A DNA stretch of 64,000 nt, taken from contig CM070620.1 of the NCBI GenBank assembly GCA_036346255.1, forward strand, positions 16,418,671 to 16,482,670, in the 5' to 3' direction. Position numbers and translations under genes: made by a program. Below, one piece after another: positions 47,617 to 59,756 of the stretch. Source of the DNA: Ampelocalamus luodianensis. Its lineage: Eukaryota; Streptophyta; Magnoliopsida; Poales; Poaceae. The notes beneath the pieces are model-generated. The model saw only the letters and a list, made by a program, of their open reading frames with translations. It did not search any database and was not told the DNA's origin. Position 1 is the first letter of the stretch. Each line of letters opens with the position of its first letter.

Positions 47617-48916
47617 TGTTAGAAATATGCGCTAGAGGCAATCATAGAGATGATTATGTTTCATTATGTTTCATAACATTGGATAATATGTTATCTTGTT
47701 CCTAAAATAATATCGTTAATATTTATTATCAAGTATGTGACTTGATTGTGAAACTCTATATTTCTGTGATGATTATTCCTAAACGTTCCCTAGTCGGAAA
47801 CATATGAGAACACATATTAATAAACTAGCATATGTATTGGTTGATGACTATGTTTCACATGTCATAGATATGAAGATGTCAAACCAATAATATGGACACA
47901 TGTTAGAGAACATAATATTGGATAAGACCCACCTTGAGACACTGTTGAGATTGTTATGATTCTATGTGTCATTAGTTGGTCTCAAGTAATAATGATGTAT
48001 AATCCTTAGACCTGAGATCAGTATAGTTTCCTACATATGTAATAGCACTCTTAGGGGTTGCCAAACGCTACTCGTAACTGGATAGTTATAAAGGTAGCTT
48101 TCAGGTGGGCTATGAAACATACGGAGGAATATGACTCGTCGAATATAGGATTAGCCCTTCCTAACATAACAGGGGAGATGTCTCTGGGCCCCTCGTTGTA
48201 GTCGGATAAAGAAAGTGCATGGCTATGCCACTAGTGGTCGAAGTGTCGATCACATGAAGTTATTGACACTTGATTGAGAAAGTATTGAGCAGTCCATGGA
48301 TGATAAATTAATCTCACACGAGTTCAACTAGATATTGTGAGGCAAAGGGAGAATACACAAGCAGATCGTTCGGTTTGACCGAGATCTGAATCAGTGCGTA
48401 TGGAGATCTGGTGGTCGTAGGCTGTCGTATGGAGATACGAGCTAGTCATAGACTACTCGAACATAATCACTAACTGGTCGTAATTAAGTATTAACTGGTC
48501 GTAACTAAATATAGGCTGGTCGTGACTAGATACGAGCTGCATGCCTATATATATATATATATAGGGGCAGTGGCATAGGGTGGGTAATCTTTTTGGAAGA
48601 ATTCCTAAAACCCTAAAACCCTAATAGCCACGCCTTCCTCAACCACGCTGTCGGCCCTAGATTCCAGCGCATGGTGTCCCTGCCCTGTATGTGTGGATAC
48701 CTTGGAGGTGTTGTTGCGAAGCATCAACACTAGGGTAATCCGCAACACGTGACGATCTCAGGAGCAGGAGGAGAAGACGTGCGGTGAGTACGACTACTAC
48801 TGCATCAACTCACTACATCGACTCTACTTCTGTTACGAGTCTAGTGGTAATCTCGTGATCTATTACTAGCGAAGGTTCCTTGGTTTGTGCTATCGTAACC
48901 TACTCGTGATCCTTCA
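47617..48916 (+). mobile_element. Solo LTR, Angela/BARE-like copia (family A, copy 3), inside the PPR gene
   Basis: 1300 bp, TGTTAGAAATATGCGCTAG...GTGATCCTTCA. The flanking pentamers are ATCCC (47612-47616) and GCCCC (48917-48921), differing by two transitions, so the duplication has decayed. Removing the LTR and one pentamer brings the PPR reading frame back into register. It includes a (TA)n tract at about 48544-48563. Confidence 0.85.
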
Positions 48917-49838
48917 GCCCCTTGATCAAAATGTTATAGCTGCACGCGTCCGGGACAATGCGGAACCTCCTCATGACTACAAGCAGCCTAGCCCCGACGC
49001 GGACGAGCCCCCTGTGACAGAAGCCAAGGATCATGGCATTGAAGGTGGCGAGGCTCGGATGAGGCACCCTCGCGGCCATTTTGTCGAACACCTTCCATGC
49101 GGCGCGCACCTCCCCGCCGCGGCACAACAAGCGCAGTAGTGTCGCCAACGCGGACAAGCTGGGTGTCTTCCCGCTGAGGCAAACATCGGCAAGCACGTGG
49201 AGCGCCTCGGGTGCCCTACCTGCGGTGAGGAAGACGTGGAGCGTGAGGTGGAGCACGACGTACATCCCGCTGCCCCCGGGGGAGCCACACCGGGCCAGGT
49301 GGTCCAAGGAGGCGCCGAGGGGGAAGGAGGAAGGTGAGGAGGAGGAAGGGACGGAGAGTGCGGCGGTGGCGCGGCGGCGGTTGCGAATGTGAGGCGAGAG
49401 GAGTGGGAGGAGGAAGGGATGGGAGCACGGGGGTGTGGGTGTCGAGAAGGAGGGTGTTGGCTTGTGGGTGGAGGAGGAGAGGAGGCGGGAAGAGGAGTCG
49501 GGTTGGTTGCCGTGGAGGAAGAGGAGGCGGGCGGTGTCATCGGCGAGGCTCGAAGATGGGGGCCCAGAGGAGGTGCGGGAGAGCTCCTGGGGATGGAGCA
49601 AGCGGCGAGGAGAGAGCCCCGGGTGCGCCCGAGAGGCCGAGAAGCGAGGAGGCGGAGTGGAGGAAGCTACAGCGGCAAGAGAGGCGCCTCGGCGGCACGC
49701 CAGTGAGGAGGTGGGAGTAAAGGAACAACGACGTGAAGGACGCGGCGCCCAAAACAAAAAAAAAATATCAACGGACGTCAAGATAAGAAGCTCTTTGACT
49801 AAAAATTGATGAAACTTAAGTTCTAAAATATGAACCAT
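48917..49838 (-). pseudogene. Pentatricopeptide repeat (PPR) protein, N-terminal part, truncated
   Basis: The minus strand is open from an ATG at 49838 into the LTR (stop at 48900-48902). The last about 115 residues are P-type PPR units: LHLTLHVFLTAGRAPEALHV, SALATLLRLLCRGGEVRAAW, FNAMILGFCHRGLVRVGARL and YNILIKG, where the LTR cuts. PPR proteins bind organellar RNA. The first about 190 residues are Ser/Pro/Arg-rich, like a transit peptide plus linker; a better start may be the ATG at 49752 in another frame, implying a frameshift in the N-terminal part. With the nonsense codon downstream and the LTR insertion, it is a pseudogene. Confidence 0.78.
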
Positions 49839-52364
49839 TTCAAATTTGAAAGACTTTGATACTTTCTAGGAATCTTCTAGAAACGCGTGAAACTCATTAA
49901 AACATGAATCCTTTCAAACGTTTTCATAAAACTTGCTGAAACTGTATGAAACCTGTTGCTGTACCGTAGCAACACTATACCATTGTCTAGTCGCTTCCTT
50001 CATTTTATTTAAAAAAATGTGTGATACCATGTGCCCATCAAAGAACAACATATATAGAAAAGGAATGACTAATTTCCAATTGGTTCATTTCTCACCTGAT
50101 TTCAGTCTATTTTGTTGCTATTGATCCGCACATCCCAAGGCATTTGTCACGTCAGTTCATGGGCTTATTGACCATAGATGTTTGACAACTCGATGGCCTG
50201 ACAGTGGGAGGTGGCTGACATTAGTGTCATCATGGATTGTGGGAGTGGTTGTGTGGTTGGCGAAGTCGATGAGAGTTGAGAGGTGACAATGACCATGAGT
50301 TGTGAGTTAAGTGTTGCATGGGGGAAGTCAGCGACAGACAGAGAGAGTTAGAGAGGTGAGTTAAGGTTTTGGGGGTAGGTTGCGCGCCGCGCGTGTGAGA
50401 GAGGTGTGTTGGGTGGCTATGAGGGTGGCGGTGAGACAAATGGGAGGAGGAGGAGAGGGGAGGGTAAGTATTTAGGGTTTACATGCCATACATCCGGGTG
50501 GGTTGATTTTATCCGACGGTCCATACAGCTGATTTTTTTGGTTAAAAACAGTTAGTTGGGCCTAGGCACAGCCTTATAGAAAATGCTCAAAATCGGCCTA
50601 AGGCTCTAAGCATATCTAACTGTCAGTTCTGGGAGCCCAAAATTAAAATCAGATAGCCCAGCCTTGACGTAATCCTCAAGCCCAAGCACCCAGATGTTAC
50701 ACGAAACGACGCAGGCAAAATAGGCCAAAATTCCTCAGGCTCATTTTTGCGCTTTCGGTTGGGCCAGGTGGTAGCGGTATAACTGGCAACGCTTATTCGC
50801 CCAGACGAGCCGTCGTGTAAGGGCATTTCTTTCTCTTTTTTTTTGTTGCGGAAATAGTATGTTTTAAACCTTATTAGTAAAAACGACATCTTTACCGTCT
50901 TTTTTACAAAATTAACGTTCAACATCATTCCTCGGTAACACAAAATGCTCTCATGCTGCTACGTGACGTCGTACACACCACCTAGAACGAAGCGCCTTGT
51001 CTGTCCCTCCCCGCCACGCCGTTCGTCCTAGTGACTCGACCCGATCGATCAGTGTGTAGTACTCTCGGTAATAAAGCAATAAACTACTGCAGCAGTAGTT
51101 GACAGTTGACACTACTCGATCCATCCACTGACCTAATCAGAGGCCCACAGAGTACATGACGTACCATCTGCATGTCTATCGAAGTACCATCAAAGATCAA
51201 ACAAGCTACTGCTACACGTAAAAAAAAATGGTCACACATGTGCATGACGACGAGACTAGTTTGTGTCTGGAGCATGACATTCACATCACAGCCAGGCGGC
51301 AGTGTGGCTGGTTGTGGGATGGATGGATGATGTACGTACGTGTATGGGCTGCGCACCGCACGGCAACGGCGTGGGCTGCGTGGAATTTCCGGCGAAAATA
51401 GTGTTGTTGTAAACTTTTTTTAAGCCTCTCTCGCGTGAAAATTATAATTTTGACACCTCTTTCGCACTGCCATCGGCCGAACTCATTGTTGTCACGACAC
51501 AAGGCGACCGCCGGACTTGGCTCGCTTGGCGTGGTCGGCGGTTTTACCACGTCGCGGATCTAGCCGTGGGCGCGGGACATTGGCCACGCCAGCACGTCCG
51601 GCCTGTGGGCAGCCGGACCTCCTCCACCTCAGCCACATCCGGCCAACCAGTGGCCGGTCGAACGCCCTCCACATCACGTCAGCCACGTTCGGCCCGCGGC
51701 CAGCCGGACGCGCCACACCACCCGACCACCCCCACACACCCATCCTCTCATCCCCTCTAATATATCATGTCCATCACATCCTTGTCCAAATATGCATGCA
51801 TGCATGCAAAAGAATTAGATCGAATGACCCTTGTCAAACCATAGCTTGATCGGACGCGGCACCTCCGCCATACGGTGGCCGGCGGATTAGGCACTTTTTC
51901 TCCCTCCTCGCGGCTATAAATTTTAGACACTCGCACTCGCTCATTGCTCATCCCAGACTCACAATCGTGTTCTTGTTCTCGCGCTCATCGCTAAGGACAT
52001 ATAGAACATAATTAATTGTTTTTGGGTAGTATAGTTGGGCGATTGTTAGGACCGTGCACGGCGAGTTAATCTCTAAATATTATTTTATTTAATTAAAGAT
52101 CGCACGACCTCCACGGTGCGTAACCACTAAGTGGCGACCCACAGTGGTCGTAAGGATTCGAGGTTACATCCAGGTACCACGATCGGAGAGGTCATCTACA
52201 CGCTACCTAACGGATAGCGCTCGTAAAAGCAATAAATTGGCACTTGGACCCGTTCCAAGTATATCTTTTTCGTATGATGAATGGAACATGTGCTTTATTC
52301 GTTCCAAACAGCACAATATTTCATAGCTCTGAGTCACTAACAACAACCACCATATGGTTATGTT
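49839..52364. other. Unassigned DNA with an LTR-like promoter block
   Basis: No gene supported. 49839-51480 is mixed sequence including one end of a dispersed repeat (50850-50940). 51480-52364 is GC-rich and LTR-like: a TATA-like GGCTATAAATTTTAG at 51909-51923 precedes a tcgcactcgctc leader, and ctctaaatattattttattt at about 52071 resembles 14370-14395 in reverse. This may be an LTR of the RIRE2-like type, but its ends are unknown. Confidence 0.4.
50850..50940 (-). repeat. Dispersed repeat, copy 1
   Basis: Its reverse complement aligns over about 90 bp with 63280-63372: both have ggaa(c/t)gatgt(c/t)ga, aattttacaaaa/aattttgtaaaa, cgtttttgttaat/cgtttttactaat and tcaaaac/ttaaaac in order, then a poly(A) run. 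By eye the identity is near 75 percent. Short inverted-repeat-rich pieces like this are often the ends of Mutator-type elements, but no duplication was found. Confidence 0.5.
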
Positions 52365-53827
52365 TGAAGAGATATGGGTAGGCTACGATAGCAACAAAAT
52401 AAAATTCTACCACGTAAACGAGGATGCCAATCAAATAGATGATCACGGTCGTTACCACGGGCGCGGTGCGGCGAAGATGATTTGGAGCGATGCGGTCTAA
52501 CGAAGAGCACGTCGATGTAGTGGTCGTAGTCGATCGTCCAACGCCCCGCGAGTCGATCATCTCCTCCAGCAACCTCTGAAGCTCCTTGTGAAGATCGTGG
52601 ATCGTCCTCAAGCGAACAGTAATCGCAGCAGTGCCTCTACGGTATCTACACGTCTAGGGAAGGAACAACCGGATACTAGTGTGCTAGCACCAAGTCGCAC
52701 GGCGGAGCTCTCTCGGGAAGATGACGACTAGGGTTTTGGTGGAGTAACTCACGCCGCTCACCTGTCCTCACTCTTTTCCAATAGCCCTAAGCATCTTCTT
52801 ATATAGTGCCCATGACAGATCCTATCTGAACACGTTTTATTCTAACCCATTAAGTGTGTGACCCGTTAAGTTTATGCATAGTCGGTTGTGACTTGGAAAC
52901 CCCTTTCCGACCACGAGTCGTAGCGGTCCCTAGCAGGACATAACGATTCCCGAATACACACAAATTATATCGGACGAACCTTAATGTAATATGATCTACA
53001 ATCAGATCCTCGTCATTTACGATCAGCTCGTATCACGTCACGACCAGTCCGTATTTAAGTACGACCAGTTCGTAACTCCTTACGACCAGCTAGTACTTAA
53101 GTACGACCAGTCTGAAACTATGTACGACCAGTTCATACTTAGTCTCGATCAATTCGTAACTCCTTACGACCAGGTTTCAATCACTCTGTGATTACGTTCG
53201 ACCAGTCTACGACCAGCTCGTATCTCCATATGATCAGTCTGTAACTGACCGAACTAAGCGACCTACTCGTGTATTCTCTCTTTACCTCATAATATCTAGT
53301 TTGAACTCCAGGTGAGATATATGTCATCCATGGACTATTCAATACTTTCTCGATCGAGTATCGGATAACCTTATGTGGTCGAACTCCTCAATCACGAGTG
53401 GCATGGCCATGCACTTTCTTTATCCAACCACTTCGAGAGGCCCAGAGATATCTCTCTCGTTATGTTAGGAGGGACAAATCTCATATCTGACTAGTTACAT
53501 CCCTTCGCATGTTTTATAGCATACCCGAAAGCTACTTTTATAACTATCCAGTTACGAGTAGTGTTTGGCAACCCCTAAGAGTGCTATTTCACATGTAGGG
53601 AGCCATACTAATCTTGGGTCTAAGAATTATACATCATCATTGCCTAAGACCAACTAATGACATATAGAATCATAACAATCTCAATAGTGTCTCAATATGG
53701 GTCTATCCAACCCCATGTTCTCTAACATGCGTCCACATTATTGATTCGATATCCCCATATCCATGACAGGTGAAACATGATCATCAATCAATACATGTGC
53801 TGGTCGTAAAGTCACTGGTGTTCCAAC
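52365..53827 (-). mobile_element. Truncated Angela/BARE-like LTR (family A, copy 4)
   Basis: It starts on the plus strand at TGAAGAGATATGGGTAGG and matches the copy at 6150-7736 along most of its length. Homology stops near 53827 (..ctggtgttccaac), so about 200 bp of the LTR start are missing and no duplication is left to pair with ATGTT (52360-52364). A TTATATAGTG motif near 52799 corresponds to its promoter on the minus strand. Confidence 0.82.
53000..53245. repeat. 21-bp tandem array inside family A LTR
   Basis: The word (t)acgaccag recurs about every 21 bp. On the plus strand (antisense to the LTR) one frame reads a strict heptad: DQSVFKY, DQFVTPY, DQLVLKY, DQSETMY, DQFILSL, DQFVTPY. Shorter or more decayed versions are present at 6790-6950, 22590-22640 plus 24545-24650, and 48410-48540. 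Confidence 0.75.
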
Positions 53828-53937
53828 CTACTAGATAAAATGTGTGGCCAAAAGATCTTTAAGACGCATACGACTAAGACATCAATAGACAATACGCAAA
53901 AAGTTTTTTAAAATCGTGTACTTTTGTCTTCGGGAAC

Positions 53938-56900
53938 TATCGGGACCCAAAAATGCAATTCTTGACCCCCTGTGTATACTGCACTAGTCTAGGATCATGT
54001 TAGTGCACACAATGTCAACATAGATGAATACCGATCCACACAAGACAATTAATATAATAAACGACTAATTTGAATAACAAATAATGGTTTTGATCTTATG
54101 GTTAAGTTTACACTTATTAAGCCTCGTAGAGCAGCAGCGAAACAAATAAACTTAAGTGGAAACCCATCGATTCACCACAGGCAATCGACTGGGATCAAGA
54201 CCTAACGATCAACACCATCGTAGAACTCTTCCTCGAAAGCGGGTGATGACTCCTCCACTTCTGTTGAATGATTGTAGTAAGTATGGGTACACAACCGTAC
54301 TCATAAGTTATACCACAGAATGCAATGTATACATGATGGTTTATTCCAAAGGAATAGCTTCTGTGATTCTTTTGCAACAAAGTTAACTTTGCTATTTAAA
54401 TACAAATAATAAATTAAAAATGTAAAACAAAACAAATAATTATTAATAGTTTACAAATTGTTTTCCACGAAGGATACAAAGCCTAATCAAATTCTTTCAC
54501 CTGACCATATGGATTTAATCACACAGTTGTCCCTTCCCAATTATTTTTATAAAAAACTAACCCTCGTGTGAAATCCCCGAGCATGTCCATGACCGCGAAT
54601 GCGACTATTCGAATAGTTGTTTAATATTCTGCAGAGGTTATACACTTTACCCACACAATTTAGTCAGTGTTGCAAGCACTAACTATGACAAAACTTTTCT
54701 GATACTTCATGTCAAACATTGACGCTCCTGATGTGGTTTACCGTCATACCACCCAAACACAACGCTTGGTACAACACACACCATTGGATAGAGAAGCGGC
54801 GAACCTTCCCACGATGTGACCTACAGAGTGGTCCACACCTCCATCCTGTCACACAACCTAACCTATCAACCTGAATAATCAATGTCGAGATTTCATAACT
54901 TATTAAGTTAGGTCCGTCTTATACCAGGCATGTGGTCGTACAACAAGACTCAGTTTAATGGTGCACAAAGTTAAGTCCTTAATTGACCAAGGCAAGACTT
55001 CTCATTTCTAACTATATCACAAAGATTATCATTCCTAATCACCAAGTTCCACCATATCACACAGTTTTCGTTACTTACCTCAGTCTAAATCCTTTACCAC
55101 TTAGTTGATTAAGTTTAACACATGCCGTCAATGAGTAATGACACACAGCACACAGTTTTACACAAAGTTCCATATTCACTTAGTCAAATTTATATTTGCA
55201 ACTCCATGATATGTGTGACTCGTTGTATAGCTAAGTAGACTACTCGTATTTAACCAACCCACGTTGGCGCTATGATAAAATCAACTAAATAATTAACCAA
55301 GCTAGGGTGATATAAGATCATGATGATACAATAGGCAAGGTGGATATAATCAATTTGGATGAATAACTAATTCCAAAATATTTAAATAAATACTTAAAGT
55401 AAATGTAATGTTTGAATCAAAGTAATTTTGAAAACTGGGCTCAACATGATCAAAGGTACAATTTTTCTTGGAATAGATCTTGGTACTGGTCCTGGTCTTG
55501 GTGAACTTTTTCTTCTTAAAAATTCCTTGAAGAATCAACGTCTACTCGTAAACGAAACAAATAAATAAAATAGAGAGGAAAACAAACTCCAAAAATTAAA
55601 TAAAAATCTCAGTAAAATAGAGCTCAAATTTAGAAATTTGAATGGACTCAAACGGAGTTTGGATGAAGAAGATATGGCTTTGGGAGATCTAATATAAAGA
55701 AATACTCAAAAAGGAAAAGGAATTTATGGAATTTAGAAATTTGAATGGGCTCAACCCGAAATATTTTTCTACTGAAAAATCACTTTATGACGTCCGCTAA
55801 CGTCAACCCTGATATTTTCATAACTAAACAAATTGGGAGAAAAGGCTCTGAGGCTGATATTATGGAACCCACATGTCAGAGACATGGCTTATGGTGGACT
55901 TAGTCCACCAAGATTTGGATCTGGGTTTGGTGCGGTTGTGCCACGCAGGCGCCGACTCAGCGGTGACCGGATTGACACACCAGTGACAAGAGGGGCCTAG
56001 GTGATGACAAGGCTAGTGAGGTGGTGCTACGTGGACGCCACGTCAACCGATGACATCATCGCCTTGGCGAACCTTCGGGCTCCAGCAACAACGGCGCATG
56101 GCGGTGGCTCGTCGGCGGCGGATGCGCGCATTGCAAAGGGAAGGCTATTGCGCACCTACTGATATAGGTATTAGCTTGGGAGGTCGTCGGAGTTGGTCAA
56201 AATTGGCGACGAAGCAGTGGAGTAGATGCGGCTATTATCAGCGACGAGCTCCAGTGGCATCTCGGGGTCACGAAAGGGTGTTGGAGGTAGTCCGTGCGAC
56301 GTCGGATTCGAAGGTGCGGTCAACGTCGGCGAGGCAACCACAGTGGTGGCACAAATAGAAGGAAACAAGCTTCGGCTCCGAAACCCTAAAACTCGAATTG
56401 AGGCGGCGCTAGAGTTCTAGGGGTGAAATAGATCGGGGGGTTTGGATGAGGAGACGAAGGCGATCCTAGGGGTGCTATTTATACCACAAGATCGGGCCAG
56501 GATAAGGAATCCACAAATCGTGATATTTTCGGATTCGACGGTTCTTAGAGATAGGAAAGGATTCGGGATAAGATTTCACAATTTTCGGACACGGGGAGCT
56601 AAGAGATAAAATTTGATACGCTAACAGATCTTTTAGTGGAGATTTGATTTTGTCGGTTGAAGCTTGAGGTGGCAACAATGGTGGGTGAAACCCTCGGCGC
56701 GAGAGAACGGCGGCGAGGAGGGCGAAGACTTGACACGTGGACCCCACGCGTCAGCGAGACAGAGCGGCGCGCGTGCGCTGGGATGTGCAAGCGGAAAGCA
56801 CGAGTAGGCTGGGCCAAGAAACAGGGGAAATGGACCGATGGATTAGGGATTGAGCTCAATAGATTTTCTAAGATATATAATAGCTTTTTCTTTTTAGAAA

Positions 56901-57113
56901 ATACAGAGAATTCAAATAGCAACTAGAAAATATCAAATGGACTCGAAAAAATTCTAGAAAAAATATTCAAGCACATAGAACCCAAATAAAATAGTTTTAA
57001 CAATTGTTGATGTTAACATTAATCAAATTAAATGATTTTGATATTGAAAATCTATAATAAGCTTGATTGAAATTCAAATAAAGTCTCGGTGAATTTTTCA
57101 ACTACTACGGATA
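53938..57113 (-). mobile_element. Family D giant LTR, copy 3 (truncated)
   Basis: It starts TATCGGGACCCAAAAATG, an expected TGTCGGGACCC-like LTR end with one transition. It contains the D-specific block at about 54590-54650 (gcgactattcgaatagttg) and a TATA-like GGTATAAATAGCACC on the minus strand near 56466-56480. The GC-rich part 55930-56850 corresponds to the leader of copy 1. The right end was not found; similarity fades near 57113, before the chromovirus insertion. Confidence 0.7.
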
Positions 57114-57499
57114 CATTGTATGCTGCTGGCATGATTGACTTGGCGGCTGTTGTGTTACGTTCCTACGTGATGATTCAACGAGATCTGCGAAGCTTTGAAT
57201 GTAATGAGAGGAGAAATAGGAGAAAGAAGAACTAGGTAGAGGAATAGAAGCAGTAGGGGAAAGTAGAATATTGCTTTTCAGTGTTTTGTCATTTCTTAAC
57301 CCCAAACACCAACTCTCGCGGTATTTAAATGGTCCCAACTCCAGCCGACTCGTGGGCCAACTTACAACTCACACCGGAAAGACTACGCTCATCGACCCAT
57401 TCCTCTGCAGTGAGCAGGTATTAGGCCTCTGGTCCTCTTGTCGTCCTGTGGCTCGTCATGGCAATGCCCGAGCAATCTGGTCTGTGACATTCCTCCCCG

Positions 57500-58889
57500 C
57501 CGGGGCGGCTTGCCCCAAGCGTGGGTTAAATCTCCTCTGCGGTCTTGAAATCCTCCCAAGTTGCGCTATCGGTGACTCGCCCGACCACTTTGAACTTGGG
57601 TGCGGATGCCCTTCCGATCGGCAAAGCGATGTCCCAAAATCGATCGGGTACTCTGTTACGCGGGGCGGTAAAAGCGGTGACTCACTTCATTAGGAGGCGG
57701 GGCTTTCTTCAATTGGGAAACATGTATGGTGGATGTATCTTAAGTGGGCGGCAACTTCAATTTATCGCTCTGCACCACCAATCGCTCCACAGAAGCGGGC
57801 CAAAGTATCTAAAGGAAAGTTTGTGGTTATACACGGGTGTGAAGAAGCGCACATATGGTTGAAGTTTCAGGTATACCCAATCACCCACCGCAAAACTGCG
57901 CTCAGATCGTTTAGTGTCGGCTTGTATCTTCATGCGTTGACGTGCCCTGTTCAAATGATGTCGCATGCAGTTGGTCATGAGCTCCGATCCTTTAACCAAC
58001 TTGCCAATTCGGGAGATGCACAAGATGATGAGTCGAATACCAAAATGCCTTGGACCATGACCGTATAAGACTTCAAGCGGAGATTTGCCCAATGTCGAAT
58101 GATACGATGTGTTATACCAAAACTCATAGCGCTAACGATCGACCACTTGCAGGCGGGAATGCACAAAGCAACGCAAATAGGCCTCAAACATTGATTGACC
58201 GCTCGGTTTGGCGTCGATGCGAGGATGATAAGACAAACTCATGCGCAATTGTGTTTGAACCAAGCGAAACAACTCCCTCCACAAAGTCTTTGGTGAAAAT
58301 CCTATCACATCGGATACCAAAGGCGAGGAGCCCATGTAACGAACACATTAGTCAAATAGGCTTGAGCCACTTGAAATGCGGTAAAGGGATGCGACAACGG
58401 TACAAAATGAGCATATCGAGAGAACTTATCCACCACCACCATAATACTGTTATATGAGGACGATTTGGGCAGCCCCTCAATGAAATCCAACGACACCATT
58501 TGCCAAGCGTGCTCAGGGACTGGTAAGGGTTGCAGCAACCCGGGATATTTCACATGCTCCACCTTTGCCTGCTTGCATATTGAGCAATCTGCGACAAACG
58601 CTCGAACATCCTTCTTCATGTCCGTCCAAGCAAACAATTTGCGTACCCGACAGTAGGTCACTTGGAACCCGGAATGTCCCCCTATAGCACTAGCATGCAT
58701 CGAGTGAATGATCTTTTGTTGGACCGGGGAATTGTTACCCACCCAAATCCTGCCATTACGGCGCAAGATACCATCTTGTAACCGAAAGGTGGGATGCTGC
58801 ACACCGTCGGCCCGAGCTCGGATAGCAATCGATTGGGCGAGGATCAACGCTATAGCCGCGGCGACTTCCGACAACCAAGTCGAACACAA
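57500..58889 (-). pseudogene. Chromovirus integrase with C-terminal chromodomain, broken
   Basis: 58889-58305 holds the HHCC zinc domain (HASAIGGHSGFQVTYCR...CSICKQAK) and the start of the catalytic core (WQMVSLDFIEGLP, VVVDKFSRYAHF). 58335-58132 continues the core in another frame. 58092-57757 carries SPLEVLYGHGP and AVGDWVYLKLQPY, the C-terminal part. Near 57560 a DSATWEDF motif is the end of a chromodomain, just upstream of the polypurine tract. The chromodomain directs insertion to marked chromatin in this lineage. At least three frame changes. Confidence 0.82.
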
Positions 58890-58901
58890 GTCGATCTGCG
58901 G

Positions 58902-59750
58902 CTAACTCTCCAAGCGAATGATCGGTCGTAGCGACAATCGTCGGCCGCTTCGATTATCGCTTCCTTTCTTATAAACCAAACGGTATTGAAGACCTAAAAG
59001 CTTGGTCATAGCCTTCTGCTGCCAAGGGGTAGATAATCGTTGATCCTCCAGGTGTACTAGGCTTCGTTGATCAGTCCGAATCAGAAATACTGCATGTTGC
59101 AGGTAAGATCGCCAATGGTCGACTGCCAAAATAATTGCTAAGCTCTCTTTTTCATATGTGGATAACCCTTGTGTGCGCGGACCGAGCGCCTTACTGAGGT
59201 AAGCTAAAGGATGCCCGTCTTGCATCAAGACTGCACCAATGCCCTTATCCGAAGCATCTGTCTCAATCTCAAATGTCTTCTGAAAATCGGGTAAGGCCAA
59301 AACTGGAGTGGTGATCAGTGCCATCTTTAATGCTTGGAATGCTGCCTCTTTGTCGGCCGTCCAAACAAATATTGTGTTCTTCTTAAGCAGATCGGTCAGA
59401 GGACGATTGAGCAATCCAAAGTCGCGGACGAACTTCCTGTAATAGCCCGCTAACCCCAAGAAACCCCGAACTTGCTTGACATTGGTCGGCGACGGCCAGC
59501 TGCTGACTGCCTCAATGTTCTTAGTGTCCGTGGACACCCCTTCTTTACTAACAATATGTCCCAAATAAGTGAGTTGTTGTTGAGCGAAAGAGCACTTTGA
59601 TCTACGGATTTTCAAGTGATGTGTATCCAGAATGCCGAGCACTCTTCTCAGCATATCCACATGCTCAGACAGGGACCGAGTATAAACCAATATGTCATCT
59701 AGAAAGACCAACACCCCCTTCCGTAGTAATGACGACAAAATGGTGTTCAT
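58902..59750 (-). pseudogene. Chromovirus reverse transcriptase (second half) and RNase H
   Basis: A 282-residue minus-strand frame. It opens with the RT catalytic box as VFLDDILVYT, then HLKIRRSKCSFAQQQLTYLG and GFLGLAGYYRKFVRDFGLLN. RNase H follows: FEIETDASDKGIGAVLMQDG, TYEKESLAIILAVDHWR and FLIRTDQRSL, which hold the expected D-E-D residues. It is separated from the preceding RT frame by a few bases with a stop and a frame change. Confidence 0.9.
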
Positions 59751-59756
59751 TAAGCC

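Noticed and set aside
49031..49809. Plus-strand and alternative-frame ORFs over the PPR region
   Set aside because: Antisense or out-of-frame readings of GC-rich PPR sequence; only the minus-strand frame has PPR motifs.
47000..50950. A Helitron or Pack-MULE carrying the PPR-kinase chimera
   Set aside because: No CTRR end with hairpin, no TC start and no paired long TIRs could be identified around the fragments, so no carrier is annotated.
52991..53191. 66-residue ORF of DQ heptads as a gene
   Set aside because: It is the antisense strand of the tandem array in an Angela-like LTR.
56050..56926. Several 60-100-residue ORFs on both strands
   Set aside because: They lie in the GC-rich leader part of the third family D LTR; none has a recognisable domain.
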